A DNA stretch of 64,000 nucleotides from Hyphomicrobiales bacterium (GCA_900470805.1 UCCA01000026.1:16590-80589), one strand, 5' to 3'. Numbered from the stretch's first letter, positions 54,131 through 63,266 are shown. A program made the numbers and translations. The notes: generated by a model not told the origin, from the sequence alone.

Positions 54131-55330
54131 ATGGGTGTGGATTTCAAGTACATCATCGTCGGTCGAGGCATGATGGGTGCCGCCGCCGCCAGGCATCTGG
54201 CGCGGCTGACGGATGGCGTTGCGGCGATCGGGCCCGACGAGCCGGCCGATCGAAAAAGCCATTCCGGCGTCTTTGCCAGCCACTATGACGAGGGGCGCAT
54301 TACCCGCACCATCGATCCCGATCGCGACTGGGCGTTGCTCGCCAATCGCTCGATCGCACGCTATGGCGAGATCGAACGCGATAGCGGCATCTCGTTCTAT
54401 ACGCCCGCGGGTTGCCTTGTGGTCGGCCCGGAAGAGGGCGGTGTGGAAAGCTATGTCAAGCGGACATCCGCTGCCGCCGCGTCGCTGGGCGTCGAGACCG
54501 TAACGCTTGACGATGCCGGGCTTGAGCGCCGCTTTCCATTCTTTGCTTTCCCTGCCGGCAGCCAGGGTGTCCACGAGGCCACGGGTGCCGGCTACATCAG
54601 CCCGCGCAATCTGGTCCGCGCCCAGTCGGTGGCTGCCGAGAAGGCCGGGACATCCGTCATTCGCGACTTCGCGGTCTCGATCAGCGACGAGGGCGGCGTG
54701 GTTACCGTGGAGACGGCGGGCGGCAAGACCTATCGCGCCGAGAAGGTGCTGCTGGCGGCCGGCGGTTTCTCCATTGCGGAGAATCTCTTGCCGCAGCCGG
54801 TTGATCTGAAGGTTTATGCGCGCACGGTCGCTTTCTACGAGATCGACGAGGCAGCCGCCGCAGCCTTTGCCGGCATGCCGTCGCTGATCATGCACGGGAC
54901 CAGTGGGCCCGATGGAATCGACGACTTCTACATGCTGCCGCCGATCCGCTATCCCGACGGCAAGCTCTACATGAAGATCGGCGGCGATCCCGACGACGTC
55001 AGGCTTTCCCGGGAGCCGGAGCTGCGGTCCTGGTTCAGGACGGACGGGCGGGAGAGTGTACAGCAGCATCTGACACGGGTGATCTCGCGCGTCGTTCCCG
55101 AGCTCAGACCGGTGACGCTTTCCAGCGGCTCATGCGTCGTCTCCTTAACGCCGAGCGGCTATCCGATGATCGGCTATACGTCTTCGCCAAGGATCGGCGT
55201 GCTGACGGGCGGTTGCGGCACGGCTGCCAAGAGCTCGGACGAGATCGGGCGTCTCGGAGCCGAGCTGCTGCTAGAAGGTCGAATCAACGGGCAGGGCTAC
55301 GCAACGGATTTCAAACCGTATTTCCGTTAG
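54131..55330 (+). CDS. FAD-dependent oxidoreductase, DAO/sarcosine-oxidase-like (copy 2)
   Basis: 399 residues, paralogue of the gene just upstream: IIVGRGMMGAAAARHL, KSHSGVFASHYDEGRITRT and the tail GCGTAAKSSDEIGRLGAELL line up along the whole length (roughly half identical by eye). The corresponding cysteine motif is SCVVSLTP. An ATG at 54131 is preferred over one at 54125 as aggtgag ends just six bases before it. Tandem copies with different substrate-loop residues suggest two related amines as substrates. Confidence 0.87.
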   Translation: MGVDFKYIIVGRGMMGAAAARHLARLTDGVAAIGPDEPADRKSHSGVFASHYDEGRITRTIDPDRDWALLANRSIARYGEIERDSGISFYTPAGCLVVGPEEGGVESYVKRTSAAAASLGVETVTLDDAGLERRFPFFAFPAGSQGVHEATGAGYISPRNLVRAQSVAAEKAGTSVIRDFAVSISDEGGVVTVETAGGKTYRAEKVLLAAGGFSIAENLLPQPVDLKVYARTVAFYEIDEAAAAAFAGMPSLIMHGTSGPDGIDDFYMLPPIRYPDGKLYMKIGGDPDDVRLSREPELRSWFRTDGRESVQQHLTRVISRVVPELRPVTLSSGSCVVSLTPSGYPMIGYTSSPRIGVLTGGCGTAAKSSDEIGRLGAELLLEGRINGQGYATDFKPYFR

Positions 55331-55347
55331 CGGCGGCCGATATTTCG

Positions 55348-55376
55348 TTGGCATTCCTTTCCGCTCTCCGTTAAGG
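55348..55376 (+). promoter_or_regulatory. Sigma70-type promoter of rnpB
   Basis: TTGGCA (55348-55353) and TTAAGG (55371-55376) are separated by exactly 17 bp. The predicted start is about 7 bp further, at 55383, where the conserved P1 stem of RNase P RNA begins. Confidence 0.7.
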
Positions 55377-55382
55377 GAGCCT

Positions 55383-55778
55383 TGCCAGTTGGCCGGGCAG
55401 CCGCGCTTTACCAATGTCGAAAGACGGTAGGGTGAGGAAAGTCCGGGCTCCACGGAAACACGGTGCCGGATAACGTCCGGCGAGGGCGACCTCAGGGAAA
55501 GTGCCACAGAAAGCAAACCGCCTGCCTCGGCAGGTAAGGGTGAAAGGGTGGGGTAAGAGCCCACCGCATCTCCGGCAACGGCGATGGCACGGTAAACCCC
55601 ACCGGGAGCAAGACCGAATAGGGATGACGTGGTCGGCGCAAGCCGTCCGGCTGGTTTCCAGGCCAGTCATCCGGGTGGGTTGCGAGAGGCAGCGTGCAAA
55701 CGTTGTCCCAGAGGAATGGCTGCCACGTTCCGGTTTCGGCCGGAGCCATACAGAACCCGGCTTACAGGCCAACTGGCG
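55383..55778 (+). ncRNA. rnpB: RNase P RNA (rnpB)
   Basis: The catalytic RNA subunit that removes 5' leaders from tRNA precursors. Its type-A signature sequences are all present: gaggaaagtccgggctccac (start near 55433), the agggtgaaagggtggggtaagagccc block, gagcaagaccgaatagg, agaggaatggctgccac and the closing acagaacccggctta. The P1 stem pairs gccagttggcc at 55384 with ggccaactggc at 55767-55777. Its ends are set by this stem. All protein reading frames here are shadows. A protein subunit gene (rnpA) is not in the window. Confidence 0.96.
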
Positions 55779-55823
55779 ATTATCTTTCCCGCGAAGCGTA
55801 CGATTTCACTGATCCCGAACGGC

Positions 55824-56018
55824 TCAGTGGGACGTTCGCGGCTGCGCCGAACATTCTTCGCAGGTGGTCACTGTCGACGACAATGCCGACCATCTTTTTA
55901 ATAGTTTTCCACAGGTTGTGCACTGAATTTCAGATGTGAGGCCCGTTTTTGTAGATTGGACCACCGAATCTTGAGCTTTCGAAGCCGGTAAGATTCCGCC
56001 GAAGCTGAAACTTGGCAT
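55824..56018 (-). CDS. 64-residue CxxC...CxxC zinc-ribbon-like protein
   Basis: A small minus-strand reading frame with ggagaag ending four bases before the ATG at 56018, a better ribosome-binding site than many in the window. The C-terminal part has IQCTTCGKLL and TTCEEC, two CxxC pairs 18 residues apart, reminiscent of Com-like (Mu) zinc-finger proteins. An 85-bp AT-rich stretch lies upstream, fitting a promoter. It could be a real short protein or a relic; I do not recognise an exact family. Confidence 0.5.
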   Translation of the reverse strand: MPSFSFGGILPASKAQDSVVQSTKTGLTSEIQCTTCGKLLKRWSALSSTVTTCEECSAQPRTSH

Positions 56019-56441
56019 AACACTTCTCCATTTTTATTCGGTTATTTTTCAGATACGGTAGTTTTTATTACAAAATTTCTATTTATGAATATACTATATT
56101 TAATGTTTCTATGATAGGCGCCGCCAATCGCAATTTATGCTCTTGTCGATCAAGGAACTGTCTTGCGATCGGGTGCGATCGGTTCTCGGCTCACTGTGGC
56201 GCCGGGCGTTTGTTGCTTCGCCGCTTCGGGTTTTCGAGAGAGCGTGTCCACGGTCCTTGGGAAGGGATCGGGTTTTGCGGCCTTAAGTGCCTGTTGCGCA
56301 TCCGGTTTTTTAGTCATGGGTCAGCGCGTGACGGATGAGGCGGCTGCGCGCCAGTGGCTGCGATCTGCGCGTTCATAACCCTTTGTTAAACTTAACAGCT
56401 TATAAATTTTCGATACTGCGCTCATCGTGAGACGGGCGTTT
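56019..56441. other. Intergenic region with an AT-rich island
   Basis: About 420 bp without a supported gene. From 56030 to 56112 the base composition is strongly AT (ttattacaaaatttctattt), in contrast with the 60% or more GC elsewhere. The rest holds the approach to the mraZ promoter. No family-like protein frame was seen. Confidence 0.5.
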
Positions 56442-56476
56442 CCCATTGACGCCCATATGGTCCCATGTTATCCCAT
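56442..56476 (-). promoter_or_regulatory. Four CCCAT repeats at 10-bp spacing, predicted MraZ operator
   Basis: CCCAT begins at 56442, 56452, 56462 and 56472, exactly 10 bp apart. On the other strand these are ATGGG direct repeats. E. coli MraZ binds TGGG-type direct repeats with 5-bp spacers (10-bp period) upstream of its own gene, so this array fits the expected autoregulatory site. It lies about 175 bp before mraZ. Confidence 0.8.
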
Positions 56477-56651
56477 TCCTGCACTGCGCAAGGGCAATCA
56501 AGTGCCCACCAATCGCATAGTAAAGGCGTTCTCCGTCGCGGAGGCGCTGGATGGGTTTTTGCTCATTCAGCCTGCGAAGCTGTGTCTGATGTTTGGGGTT
56601 CCGGGCGCGTGATGTCTGTCGGGGCTCTTTCGGGAGCGGATGTTTCGTGTC

Positions 56652-57092
56652 ATGAGCCGCTTCCTTTCACATGCGACCAACAGGATCGATTCCAAGGGCC
56701 GGGTTTCCGTGCCGGCGGCATTTCGGTCGGTGCTGGCGCAAGGCAATATCCAGGATTTGTACTGCTTCCAGGATTTTGTGTTTCCGGCGATCAGCGTCGG
56801 CGGTTCGGAGCTTCTCGAAAGGTTCGAACGGCAGATTGCTTCGGGGGATCCGTTTTCGCCGGAAGCCAACGAGATGTCGCTCCTCATTCACGGGGGCGGG
56901 GTCTTCATGAAGCTCGATGCCGAGGGTCGGTTGATGGTCACGGATTTCATCCGCGATTTCACCGGGATCTCGGACGAAGTGACCTTCGTCGGTCGGGCGG
57001 ATCATTTTCAGCTGTGGCAGCCGAAGGAATTTCAGGCTGTGCAGCTGCGGGCACGAGAGGAGCGCAGGCTGGCGGGCAGGCGTTCCTCGTAA
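56652..57092 (+). CDS. mraZ: Transcriptional regulator MraZ
   Basis: 146 residues with two SpoVT/AbrB-type domains: NRIDSKGRVSVPAAFRSVL at the start and MKLDAEGRLMVTDFIRDF in the second half, with the conserved DxxGR motif. It is the first gene of the dcw cluster and represses its own operon. The start is uncertain: ATG 56652 matches the conserved N-terminus MSRFLSHATNR; an in-frame ATG at 56640 is closer to ggagcgg. The four 10-bp repeats upstream support autoregulation. Confidence 0.95.
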   Translation: MSRFLSHATNRIDSKGRVSVPAAFRSVLAQGNIQDLYCFQDFVFPAISVGGSELLERFERQIASGDPFSPEANEMSLLIHGGGVFMKLDAEGRLMVTDFIRDFTGISDEVTFVGRADHFQLWQPKEFQAVQLRAREERRLAGRRSS

Positions 57093-57106
57093 CACGAGGG
57101 AACGGA

Positions 57107-58132
57107 ATGGCGGCGAATCCTGGCGAAGGTTCTACTGATGCCGGTGGCGGACCGGTTCGCCACATTCCGGTTCTTCTCGGCGAGGTGCTTACGGCGCTCG
57201 AGCCTGCGGCTGGCAAGGTCATTCTCGACGGTACCTTTGGTGCCGGTGGCTACACGTCAGCGATCCTCAATGCCGGCGCCGACGTGATCGCGCTCGATCG
57301 TGATCCAACGGCAATCGCCGCAGGCCAGGAACTGGTTGCGGCGCATGGCGGCCATCTCAAGCTCATTCACGCGCAGTTTTCCAATCTGGCCGATCAGGCG
57401 CCCGCTGGTGGGCTCGACGGTATCGTCCTGGATATCGGCGTGTCGTCGATGCAGATCGACGAGGCGGATCGCGGTTTCTCGTTCCAGAAGAACGGGCCGC
57501 TCGACATGCGCATGTCGGCAGCAGGCGTTTCCGCAGCCGACGTCGTCAACCGCGCCAAGGTGGCCGAACTCATCCGCATCTTCCATTTTCTCGGTGAAGA
57601 GAGCCAGTCGCCTCGCATCGCGCACGCTATCGAGAAGCGGCGCGCCGACAAGCCGTTCGAGACCACCCGCGATCTGGCCGGGCTGATCGAGATCGTGACG
57701 CCGCGCAAGATGAAGGACAAGATCCATCCGGCGACGCGCGTCTTCCAGGCGCTGCGCATCTTCGTCAACGACGAGCTCGGTGAGCTGGCGCAGGCGCTGT
57801 TTGCCGCCGAGCGGTCGCTGAAGCCGGGCGGTCGGCTCGTTGTCGTCACCTTCCATTCGCTGGAAGACCGGATCGTCAAGACCTTCTTCTCCGACCGTGC
57901 CGGCAAGGCCGTCGGTTCGCGCCACATGCCGGTTGTCCACGAGCGCGCCGCGACCTTCGATCGGATCGGCAAGCCGATGGTGTCCGCCAGCGAAGCCGAA
58001 GCCGAGATCAATCCGCGCTCGCGTTCGGCGAAGCTGCGGGCCGGTCTGCGGACCTCCGCCGCCGCCGAAGCCGCCGACATGTCGATCTTCGGACTGCCCA
58101 ACCTCGCAAGTCTCGGAAAGCTCGGAGCCTGA
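57107..58132 (+). CDS. rsmH: 16S rRNA (cytosine1402-N4)-methyltransferase RsmH
   Basis: 341 residues. Family marks are HIPVLLGEVL, LDGTFGAGGYTSAIL (SAM-binding), GIVLDIGVSSMQIDEADRGFSF and TFHSLEDRIVK. It methylates C1402 of 16S rRNA (with RsmI) and was formerly called MraW. It starts 14 bp after mraZ with gagggaac upstream of the ATG at 57107. A long upstream reading frame is not used. The gene is followed by ftsL with a one-base gap. Confidence 0.96.
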   Translation: MAANPGEGSTDAGGGPVRHIPVLLGEVLTALEPAAGKVILDGTFGAGGYTSAILNAGADVIALDRDPTAIAAGQELVAAHGGHLKLIHAQFSNLADQAPAGGLDGIVLDIGVSSMQIDEADRGFSFQKNGPLDMRMSAAGVSAADVVNRAKVAELIRIFHFLGEESQSPRIAHAIEKRRADKPFETTRDLAGLIEIVTPRKMKDKIHPATRVFQALRIFVNDELGELAQALFAAERSLKPGGRLVVVTFHSLEDRIVKTFFSDRAGKAVGSRHMPVVHERAATFDRIGKPMVSASEAEAEINPRSRSAKLRAGLRTSAAAEAADMSIFGLPNLASLGKLGA

Positions 58133-58133
58133 T

Positions 58134-58538
58134 ATGCTGAGAACCTTCGATATCGTTCTTGTCGGCGTCATGACGGCTGCAGCCGCCGTGACCTACACGA
58201 TCAAGCATCGTGCCGAGCTGAAGCTCGAGGAGGTTCATCGCCTTGAGGCCGAGATCAAGCTCGAGAAGGACACGATCGACCTCCTAAAGGCCGACTGGGC
58301 GCTGCAGTCGCAGCCGAACAGGCTTGAGCGGCTGGTCAACAACTACAACAGCGAACTGCAGCTGCAGCCTACGGTCTCGACCTCCCTGGTTCATGCCAAG
58401 GAGTTGCCGATGCTGAAGTCGCAGGTGCCCGTGCCTGAAGTGGCCGACGCGAAGAGCGGCACCAAGCCGAAGGCGAAGGTCGTGCCGGCAAAGCCGGTTG
58501 AAGACGAAGACGATATGGCAACCGGATCTGTGGAGTAG
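58134..58538 (+). CDS. ftsL: Cell division protein FtsL
   Basis: 134 residues. A short cytoplasmic start, one membrane helix (about 6-24), then a periplasmic coiled coil (HRLEAEIKLEKDTIDLLKAD) with the conserved LERLVN region near residue 62. The rest is a low-complexity Lys/Pro/Val-rich tail. It recruits FtsB/FtsQ and activates FtsI/FtsW at the septum. Position between rsmH and ftsI, as in all dcw clusters, supports the call more than sequence alone. Confidence 0.9.
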   Translation: MLRTFDIVLVGVMTAAAAVTYTIKHRAELKLEEVHRLEAEIKLEKDTIDLLKADWALQSQPNRLERLVNNYNSELQLQPTVSTSLVHAKELPMLKSQVPVPEVADAKSGTKPKAKVVPAKPVEDEDDMATGSVE

Positions 58539-58540
58539 AG

Positions 58541-60292
58541 ATGTCCTTTCTTTCACGCATCATGGACGCCAAGAGCCAGGCGCATTTCTCCTCCGGCGTC
58601 TACAGCCGCTTCGGCGGTCCGTCGGGCAACACGACGATCCAGGGCACGCGCAAAAAGCGCAGCGGCCAAGCCAAGAACCGTGTCGGCCTGCTGGCGTTTG
58701 CTTTTGTCTGCCTCTACTGCGTCATCGGCGGCCGGCTGATCGAATATGCGGTTCGCGATCAGGATACCGTCTCCAGCATCCCGCCGGCCGACCGCCTGAT
58801 GGCATCGCGTCCCGATATTCTGGATCGCAACGGCGAAGTGCTGGCGACCGACATTCGCACCGTTTCGCTGTTTGCCGAGCCGAACAAGATTGTCGATGCC
58901 GACGAGGCCGTCGAGAAGCTGACGACGGTGCTTCCCGATCTCGACATGAAGGGCACTTACAAGAAGCTTTCCAACCGCACCTCCCACTTCGCCTGGCTGC
59001 GCCGCCAGTTGACGCCGAAGCAGCAGAGCCAGATTCTGGCGCTCGGCATTCCCGGCATCGGCTTCCGCCCGGAAAAGCGCCGCTTCTATCCCGGTGGCGC
59101 CACGGCCGCGCACATTCTCGGTTACGTCAATGTCGACAACCGCGGCGTTGCCGGCATGGAGAAGTATATCGACGACCAAGGATTGGCCGATCTTGCCTCC
59201 GTCGGCATGACCAGCGACCAGCCGCTGGAACCGGTCAAGCTGTCGATCGACATCCGCGTCCAGAACATCGTGCGCGATGTCGTGGTCAACGCGGTCAAGA
59301 ACTATGAAGCCAAGGGTGCGGGCGCCGTCGTCCTCGACATCCACACCGGCGAAGTGCTGGGCATGGCCTCGGCGCCGGATTTCGATCCGAACAACCCGCT
59401 TGAAGGCGCCAAGGAAGGCTGGCTGAACCGCATGTCGAACGGTACGTTCGAGATGGGCTCGACGTTCAAGACCTTCTCGCTCGCCATGGCGCTCGATACC
59501 GGCAAGGTCAATCTCAATTCCAGCTTCGACGCGACGCAGCCGATCCGGATCGGCGGCTTCACCATTCACGACTTCCACGGCCAGCGCCGCTGGCTGACGC
59601 TGCCTGAAGTCTTCCAGTATTCGTCCAACGTCGGCACGGCCCGCATCATCGACATCGTCGGCATGGAAGCGCAGAAGGACTATCTGACCAAACTTGGCCT
59701 GCTCACCAAGATGAAGACCGAGCTGCCCGAGGTGAAAATGCCGAGCCAGCCGAAGGTCTGGAAGAAGATCAATTCGGTGACCATCTCCTTCGGCCACGGC
59801 GTATCGACCACGCCGTTGCAGACGGCGGTAGCGGGGGCGGCACTAGTCAACGGTGGCAAGCTGATCGAGCCGACCTTCCTGCCGCGCACCCGCGACCAGG
59901 CGGATGACGTGGCCGAAGTCGTCGTCAAGAAGACCACCAGCGACGATGTGCGATATCTCTTCAAACTGAACGGCATCAAGGGCTCCGGCCGTAATGCCGA
60001 CGTGCCCGGCTTCGACGTCGGCGGCAAGACCGGGACGGCAGACAAGGTCGTCAACGGCCGCTACGCCACCAACCTCAACTTCAACGCATTCCTGGCCGCT
60101 TTCCCGATCGACAATCCGCGCTATGTGGTGCTGACATTCTGCGACGAGCCGCACAATGGCGAGAAGGGCCAGAACATCGCGGCCTATACCGCGGCGCCGA
60201 TGGTCAAGAACATCATCGCGCGGGCGGCGCCGATCCTTGGTGTGGAACCGAAGTTCGGTGAGGACGGATCGGCCATGTTGGTGTCTTATTGA
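58541..60292 (+). CDS. ftsI: Penicillin-binding protein FtsI (PBP3), septal transpeptidase
   Basis: 583 residues. Cytoplasmic start rich in Arg/Lys, a membrane helix (about 47-65), the PBP dimerisation domain and a transpeptidase domain. The active-site motifs are complete: Ser307 in GSTFKTF (SxxK), the SSN of YSSNVGTA, and KTGTADKV. It cross-links new septal peptidoglycan. The start lies two bases after ftsL, with a purine-rich gagta just before. It is translated as part of the dcw operon. Confidence 0.97.
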   Translation: MSFLSRIMDAKSQAHFSSGVYSRFGGPSGNTTIQGTRKKRSGQAKNRVGLLAFAFVCLYCVIGGRLIEYAVRDQDTVSSIPPADRLMASRPDILDRNGEVLATDIRTVSLFAEPNKIVDADEAVEKLTTVLPDLDMKGTYKKLSNRTSHFAWLRRQLTPKQQSQILALGIPGIGFRPEKRRFYPGGATAAHILGYVNVDNRGVAGMEKYIDDQGLADLASVGMTSDQPLEPVKLSIDIRVQNIVRDVVVNAVKNYEAKGAGAVVLDIHTGEVLGMASAPDFDPNNPLEGAKEGWLNRMSNGTFEMGSTFKTFSLAMALDTGKVNLNSSFDATQPIRIGGFTIHDFHGQRRWLTLPEVFQYSSNVGTARIIDIVGMEAQKDYLTKLGLLTKMKTELPEVKMPSQPKVWKKINSVTISFGHGVSTTPLQTAVAGAALVNGGKLIEPTFLPRTRDQADDVAEVVVKKTTSDDVRYLFKLNGIKGSGRNADVPGFDVGGKTGTADKVVNGRYATNLNFNAFLAAFPIDNPRYVVLTFCDEPHNGEKGQNIAAYTAAPMVKNIIARAAPILGVEPKFGEDGSAMLVSY

Positions 60293-60353
60293 GTCACAAT
60301 GAATGTCGCAGCCGATTCGCCATGGGGGTGCCACGGCTCGAGAGAGAAGTTCT

Positions 60354-61814
60354 ATGAAACTGCGGGATATCGCCGGAAACGCTTTTCCGGAACTGAAGGA
60401 ACAGCTGGACGGGCCGGTTGGAGCGCTGGAGATTTCCGGCCTTTCTCCCGACAGCCGCAAGATCACGTCTGGTATGGCGTTCGTGGCGGTCGCCGGTACG
60501 AAGGCTGACGGTGCAGGCTTCATCGCCGATGCCGCCGCGCGTGGCGCGGCCGTTGCCATCGCCGCGCATGCCGTCGAGACGTCCATTCCCGTTCTCGTGG
60601 TCGGCGAACCGCGTCGCTTCCTGTCGATCGCCGCGTCGAATTTCTACGGCAAGCAGCCCGAAACCATGGTCGCCGTCACCGGCACCGCCGGCAAGACCTC
60701 GGTGGCCTCTTTCACCCGCCAGATCTGGGCGCATGCCGGCCATCCTGCGGCGATGATAGGGACCACGGGCGTCGTGTCTCCGACGCGCAACGATTACGGC
60801 TCGCTGACGACGCCGGATCCGGTGTCGCTGCATCAGCTTCTGGCCGAACTTGCCGACGAAGGCGTCACGCATGCGGCGATGGAAGCGTCGAGCCACGGTC
60901 TCGACCAGTCACGTCTCGATGGCGTAAAGCTCGCCGCCGCGGCCTTTACCAATCTCGGCCGCGATCACATGGATTATCATCCGACGATCGAGGACTACAT
61001 GGCCGCCAAGATGCGGCTGTTCGATACGCTGCTGCCGCAGGGCTCGCCGGCCGTCATCTTCGCCGACGATGCATGGTCGGAGCAGGCGATCAAGGCGGCG
61101 ATCGATGCCGGGCATGTCGTGCGCACCGTCGGCCGCAAGGGTGACTATCTGACGCTGAAGCGCGTCGAGCATTTCCGCCATAAGCAGGTCGCCGAAATTC
61201 ATGCCGAGGGGCAGATTTTCGAGGTCGACATTCCGCTTGCCGGTGATTTCCAGGTGGCCAACGCGCTTGTCGCCGCCGGCCTTGCCATGTCCACGGGCGT
61301 TCCGGCGAAGGTGGCGATGGCGGCGCTGGAGAAGCTTCAGGGTGCCTCCGGCCGCCTCGAGCTGGTCGGCCACACCAAGGACGGCGCGCTCGCCTATGTC
61401 GATTATGCGCACAAGCCCGAGGCGCTTTCCAATGTCCTGGCATCCGTGCGTCCCTTCACCACTGGCCGCGTCATCGTTGTGTTTGGCTGCGGCGGCGATC
61501 GTGACCGTGGCAAGCGGCCGATCATGGGCGAGATCGCCTGCCGACTGGCCGATGTGGTTGTCGTTACCGACGACAATCCGCGTTCCGAGGAGCCGGCTTC
61601 TATCCGCGCCGAGATCATGGCGGCAGCGACCTGCGCCACCGAAATTCCCGACCGCGCCGAGGCGATCCGCCAGGCCGTCGGCATGCTGACGTCAGGCGAC
61701 ACGCTGATCGTTGCCGGTAAGGGTCATGAGGAAGGGCAGACCATCGGGAATGAGACGCTGCCGTTTTCGGATCACGCCGAGTTGCGCAAGGTTTTGGAGG
61801 AGCTGACATCGTGA
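60354..61814 (+). CDS. murE: UDP-N-acetylmuramoyl-tripeptide synthase MurE (meso-DAP ligase)
   Basis: 486 residues. ATP site VTGTAGKTSVASF; the DDNPRSEEP segment is the DNPR motif that selects meso-diaminopimelate, in line with Gram-negative peptidoglycan. The ATG at 60354 follows gagagaag. It adds meso-DAP to UDP-MurNAc-L-Ala-D-Glu in the cytoplasm. The gap to ftsI (61 bp) is the longest in the cluster; the upstream in-frame extension to 60303 is rejected. Confidence 0.96.
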   Translation: MKLRDIAGNAFPELKEQLDGPVGALEISGLSPDSRKITSGMAFVAVAGTKADGAGFIADAAARGAAVAIAAHAVETSIPVLVVGEPRRFLSIAASNFYGKQPETMVAVTGTAGKTSVASFTRQIWAHAGHPAAMIGTTGVVSPTRNDYGSLTTPDPVSLHQLLAELADEGVTHAAMEASSHGLDQSRLDGVKLAAAAFTNLGRDHMDYHPTIEDYMAAKMRLFDTLLPQGSPAVIFADDAWSEQAIKAAIDAGHVVRTVGRKGDYLTLKRVEHFRHKQVAEIHAEGQIFEVDIPLAGDFQVANALVAAGLAMSTGVPAKVAMAALEKLQGASGRLELVGHTKDGALAYVDYAHKPEALSNVLASVRPFTTGRVIVVFGCGGDRDRGKRPIMGEIACRLADVVVVTDDNPRSEEPASIRAEIMAAATCATEIPDRAEAIRQAVGMLTSGDTLIVAGKGHEEGQTIGNETLPFSDHAELRKVLEELTS

Positions 61815-63244
61815 GCTGGCTTTGGACGACGCAGGACATGATCGCCGCCATGGCGGGGCGCCCGTTCGGGACGCTGCCCGAGGGTATTACCGGCATTGCG
61901 ATCGACAGCCGTTCGATTGCGCCGGGCGAAGCCTTCTTCGCGATCAAGGGTGATCGCGTCGATGGTCATGACTACGCGTCGATGGCGATGGCAAACGGCG
62001 CAGCGCTGCTCGTCGTCAGCGAAGCACGGTTGCCGGCCATGGGGCGCCTGACCGTGCCGATGATCGTCGTCGAGGACGTGCTTGTGGCGCTCGGCAAGCT
62101 CGGGCTTGCAGCACGGGCGCGTTCGCGGGCGCAGATCATTGCAGTCACCGGTTCTGTCGGCAAGACGACCACCAAGGAGATGCTGCGCCGCGTGCTGGCG
62201 CCATCGGGCAAGGTGCATGCTTCCGTCGCTTCCTTCAACAATCACTGGGGCGTGCCGCTGACGCTGGCGCGCATGCCGCTCGACACCTATTTCGGCGTGT
62301 TCGAAGTGGGCATGAACCATCCCGATGAAATCCGGCCGCTGGTCAAGATGATCGAGCCGCATGTCGCCGTCATCACCACGATCGCGCCAGCGCACCTCGG
62401 CAATTTCAAGAGCATCAAGGAAATCGCCACCGCGAAGGCCGAGATTTTCGAGGGCGTGGTGCCTGGCGGCCATGCGGTGCTCAACCGCGACAACGACCAG
62501 TTCAATTTCCTCGACCGCACGGCGCAGGCCTGCGGCATCCAGCACATCCATTCCTTCGGGCAACATGCCAAGGCCGATTTCCGCATGGCGGAATTCAACG
62601 GCGGCGACCAGAGCTCGACCTTGTGGATCACCATCGACGGCGAGACGCATGAAGTTGCGATCGGCGCGCCCGGACGGCACATTGCCGAGAACGCCCTGGC
62701 AGCCCTCGGTGTCGTCAAGATCGTCGGCGCCGAGATGCAGTCTGCCATCGCCGCGCTTGCGACGCTGCAGGCCGAAAAGGGCAGGGGCCGCCGGCACAAG
62801 CTGTCGATCGGTCACGGCAGCTTCACGGTCATCGACGAGAGCTACAACGCCAACCCGACCTCGATGCGGGCGGCCATCGCGCTGCTCGCCAGTTCGGTTC
62901 CGACAGGGTCGGGACGGCGGATCGCCGTTCTTGGGGACATGCTGGAGATGGGCGACTATTCGCAGAAGGTCCATGCCGACCTTGCCGGGCCGCTCTTGGC
63001 CGCCGGTATCGAGCATGTCTGGCTTGCCGGCTCGGAGATGCTGGCGCTGCAAGAATCACTTCCCGAGAGCGTTTCCGTCGTGCACCGCGCGCAGACGGAC
63101 GAACTCGTCGACCACGTATTGAACTCAGTCGCGGTAGGCGACGTGCTGATGGTAAAATCGTCCTTGGGCATCGGTTTCGGCAAGATTATTGCCGCGCTGC
63201 TTGACAAGTTCCCGCCATTTGCCGACACGCAACGCGAATTTTGA
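61811..63244 (+). CDS. murF: UDP-N-acetylmuramoyl-tripeptide-D-alanyl-D-alanine ligase MurF
   Basis: 477 residues. ATP-binding AVTGSVGKTTTKEM, the family motif FEVGMNHPDEI and DESYNANPTSMRAAI. Adds D-Ala-D-Ala to the UDP-MurNAc-tripeptide. The GTG start overlaps the TGA of murE, a translational coupling typical in this cluster. Confidence 0.96.
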   Translation: MSWLWTTQDMIAAMAGRPFGTLPEGITGIAIDSRSIAPGEAFFAIKGDRVDGHDYASMAMANGAALLVVSEARLPAMGRLTVPMIVVEDVLVALGKLGLAARARSRAQIIAVTGSVGKTTTKEMLRRVLAPSGKVHASVASFNNHWGVPLTLARMPLDTYFGVFEVGMNHPDEIRPLVKMIEPHVAVITTIAPAHLGNFKSIKEIATAKAEIFEGVVPGGHAVLNRDNDQFNFLDRTAQACGIQHIHSFGQHAKADFRMAEFNGGDQSSTLWITIDGETHEVAIGAPGRHIAENALAALGVVKIVGAEMQSAIAALATLQAEKGRGRRHKLSIGHGSFTVIDESYNANPTSMRAAIALLASSVPTGSGRRIAVLGDMLEMGDYSQKVHADLAGPLLAAGIEHVWLAGSEMLALQESLPESVSVVHRAQTDELVDHVLNSVAVGDVLMVKSSLGIGFGKIIAALLDKFPPFADTQREF

Positions 63245-63266
63245 GCGGGTAAACAAGGGGCCCTGA

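Noticed and set aside
55371..55772. Minus-strand frame of 133 codons over rnpB
   Set aside because: This is RNase P RNA; such frames are commonly mis-annotated as hypothetical proteins.
56380..56400. CtrA-like site (TTAA..TTAAC) before mraZ
   Set aside because: The two half-sites are only 2 bp apart rather than 7, so it does not match the full CtrA consensus.
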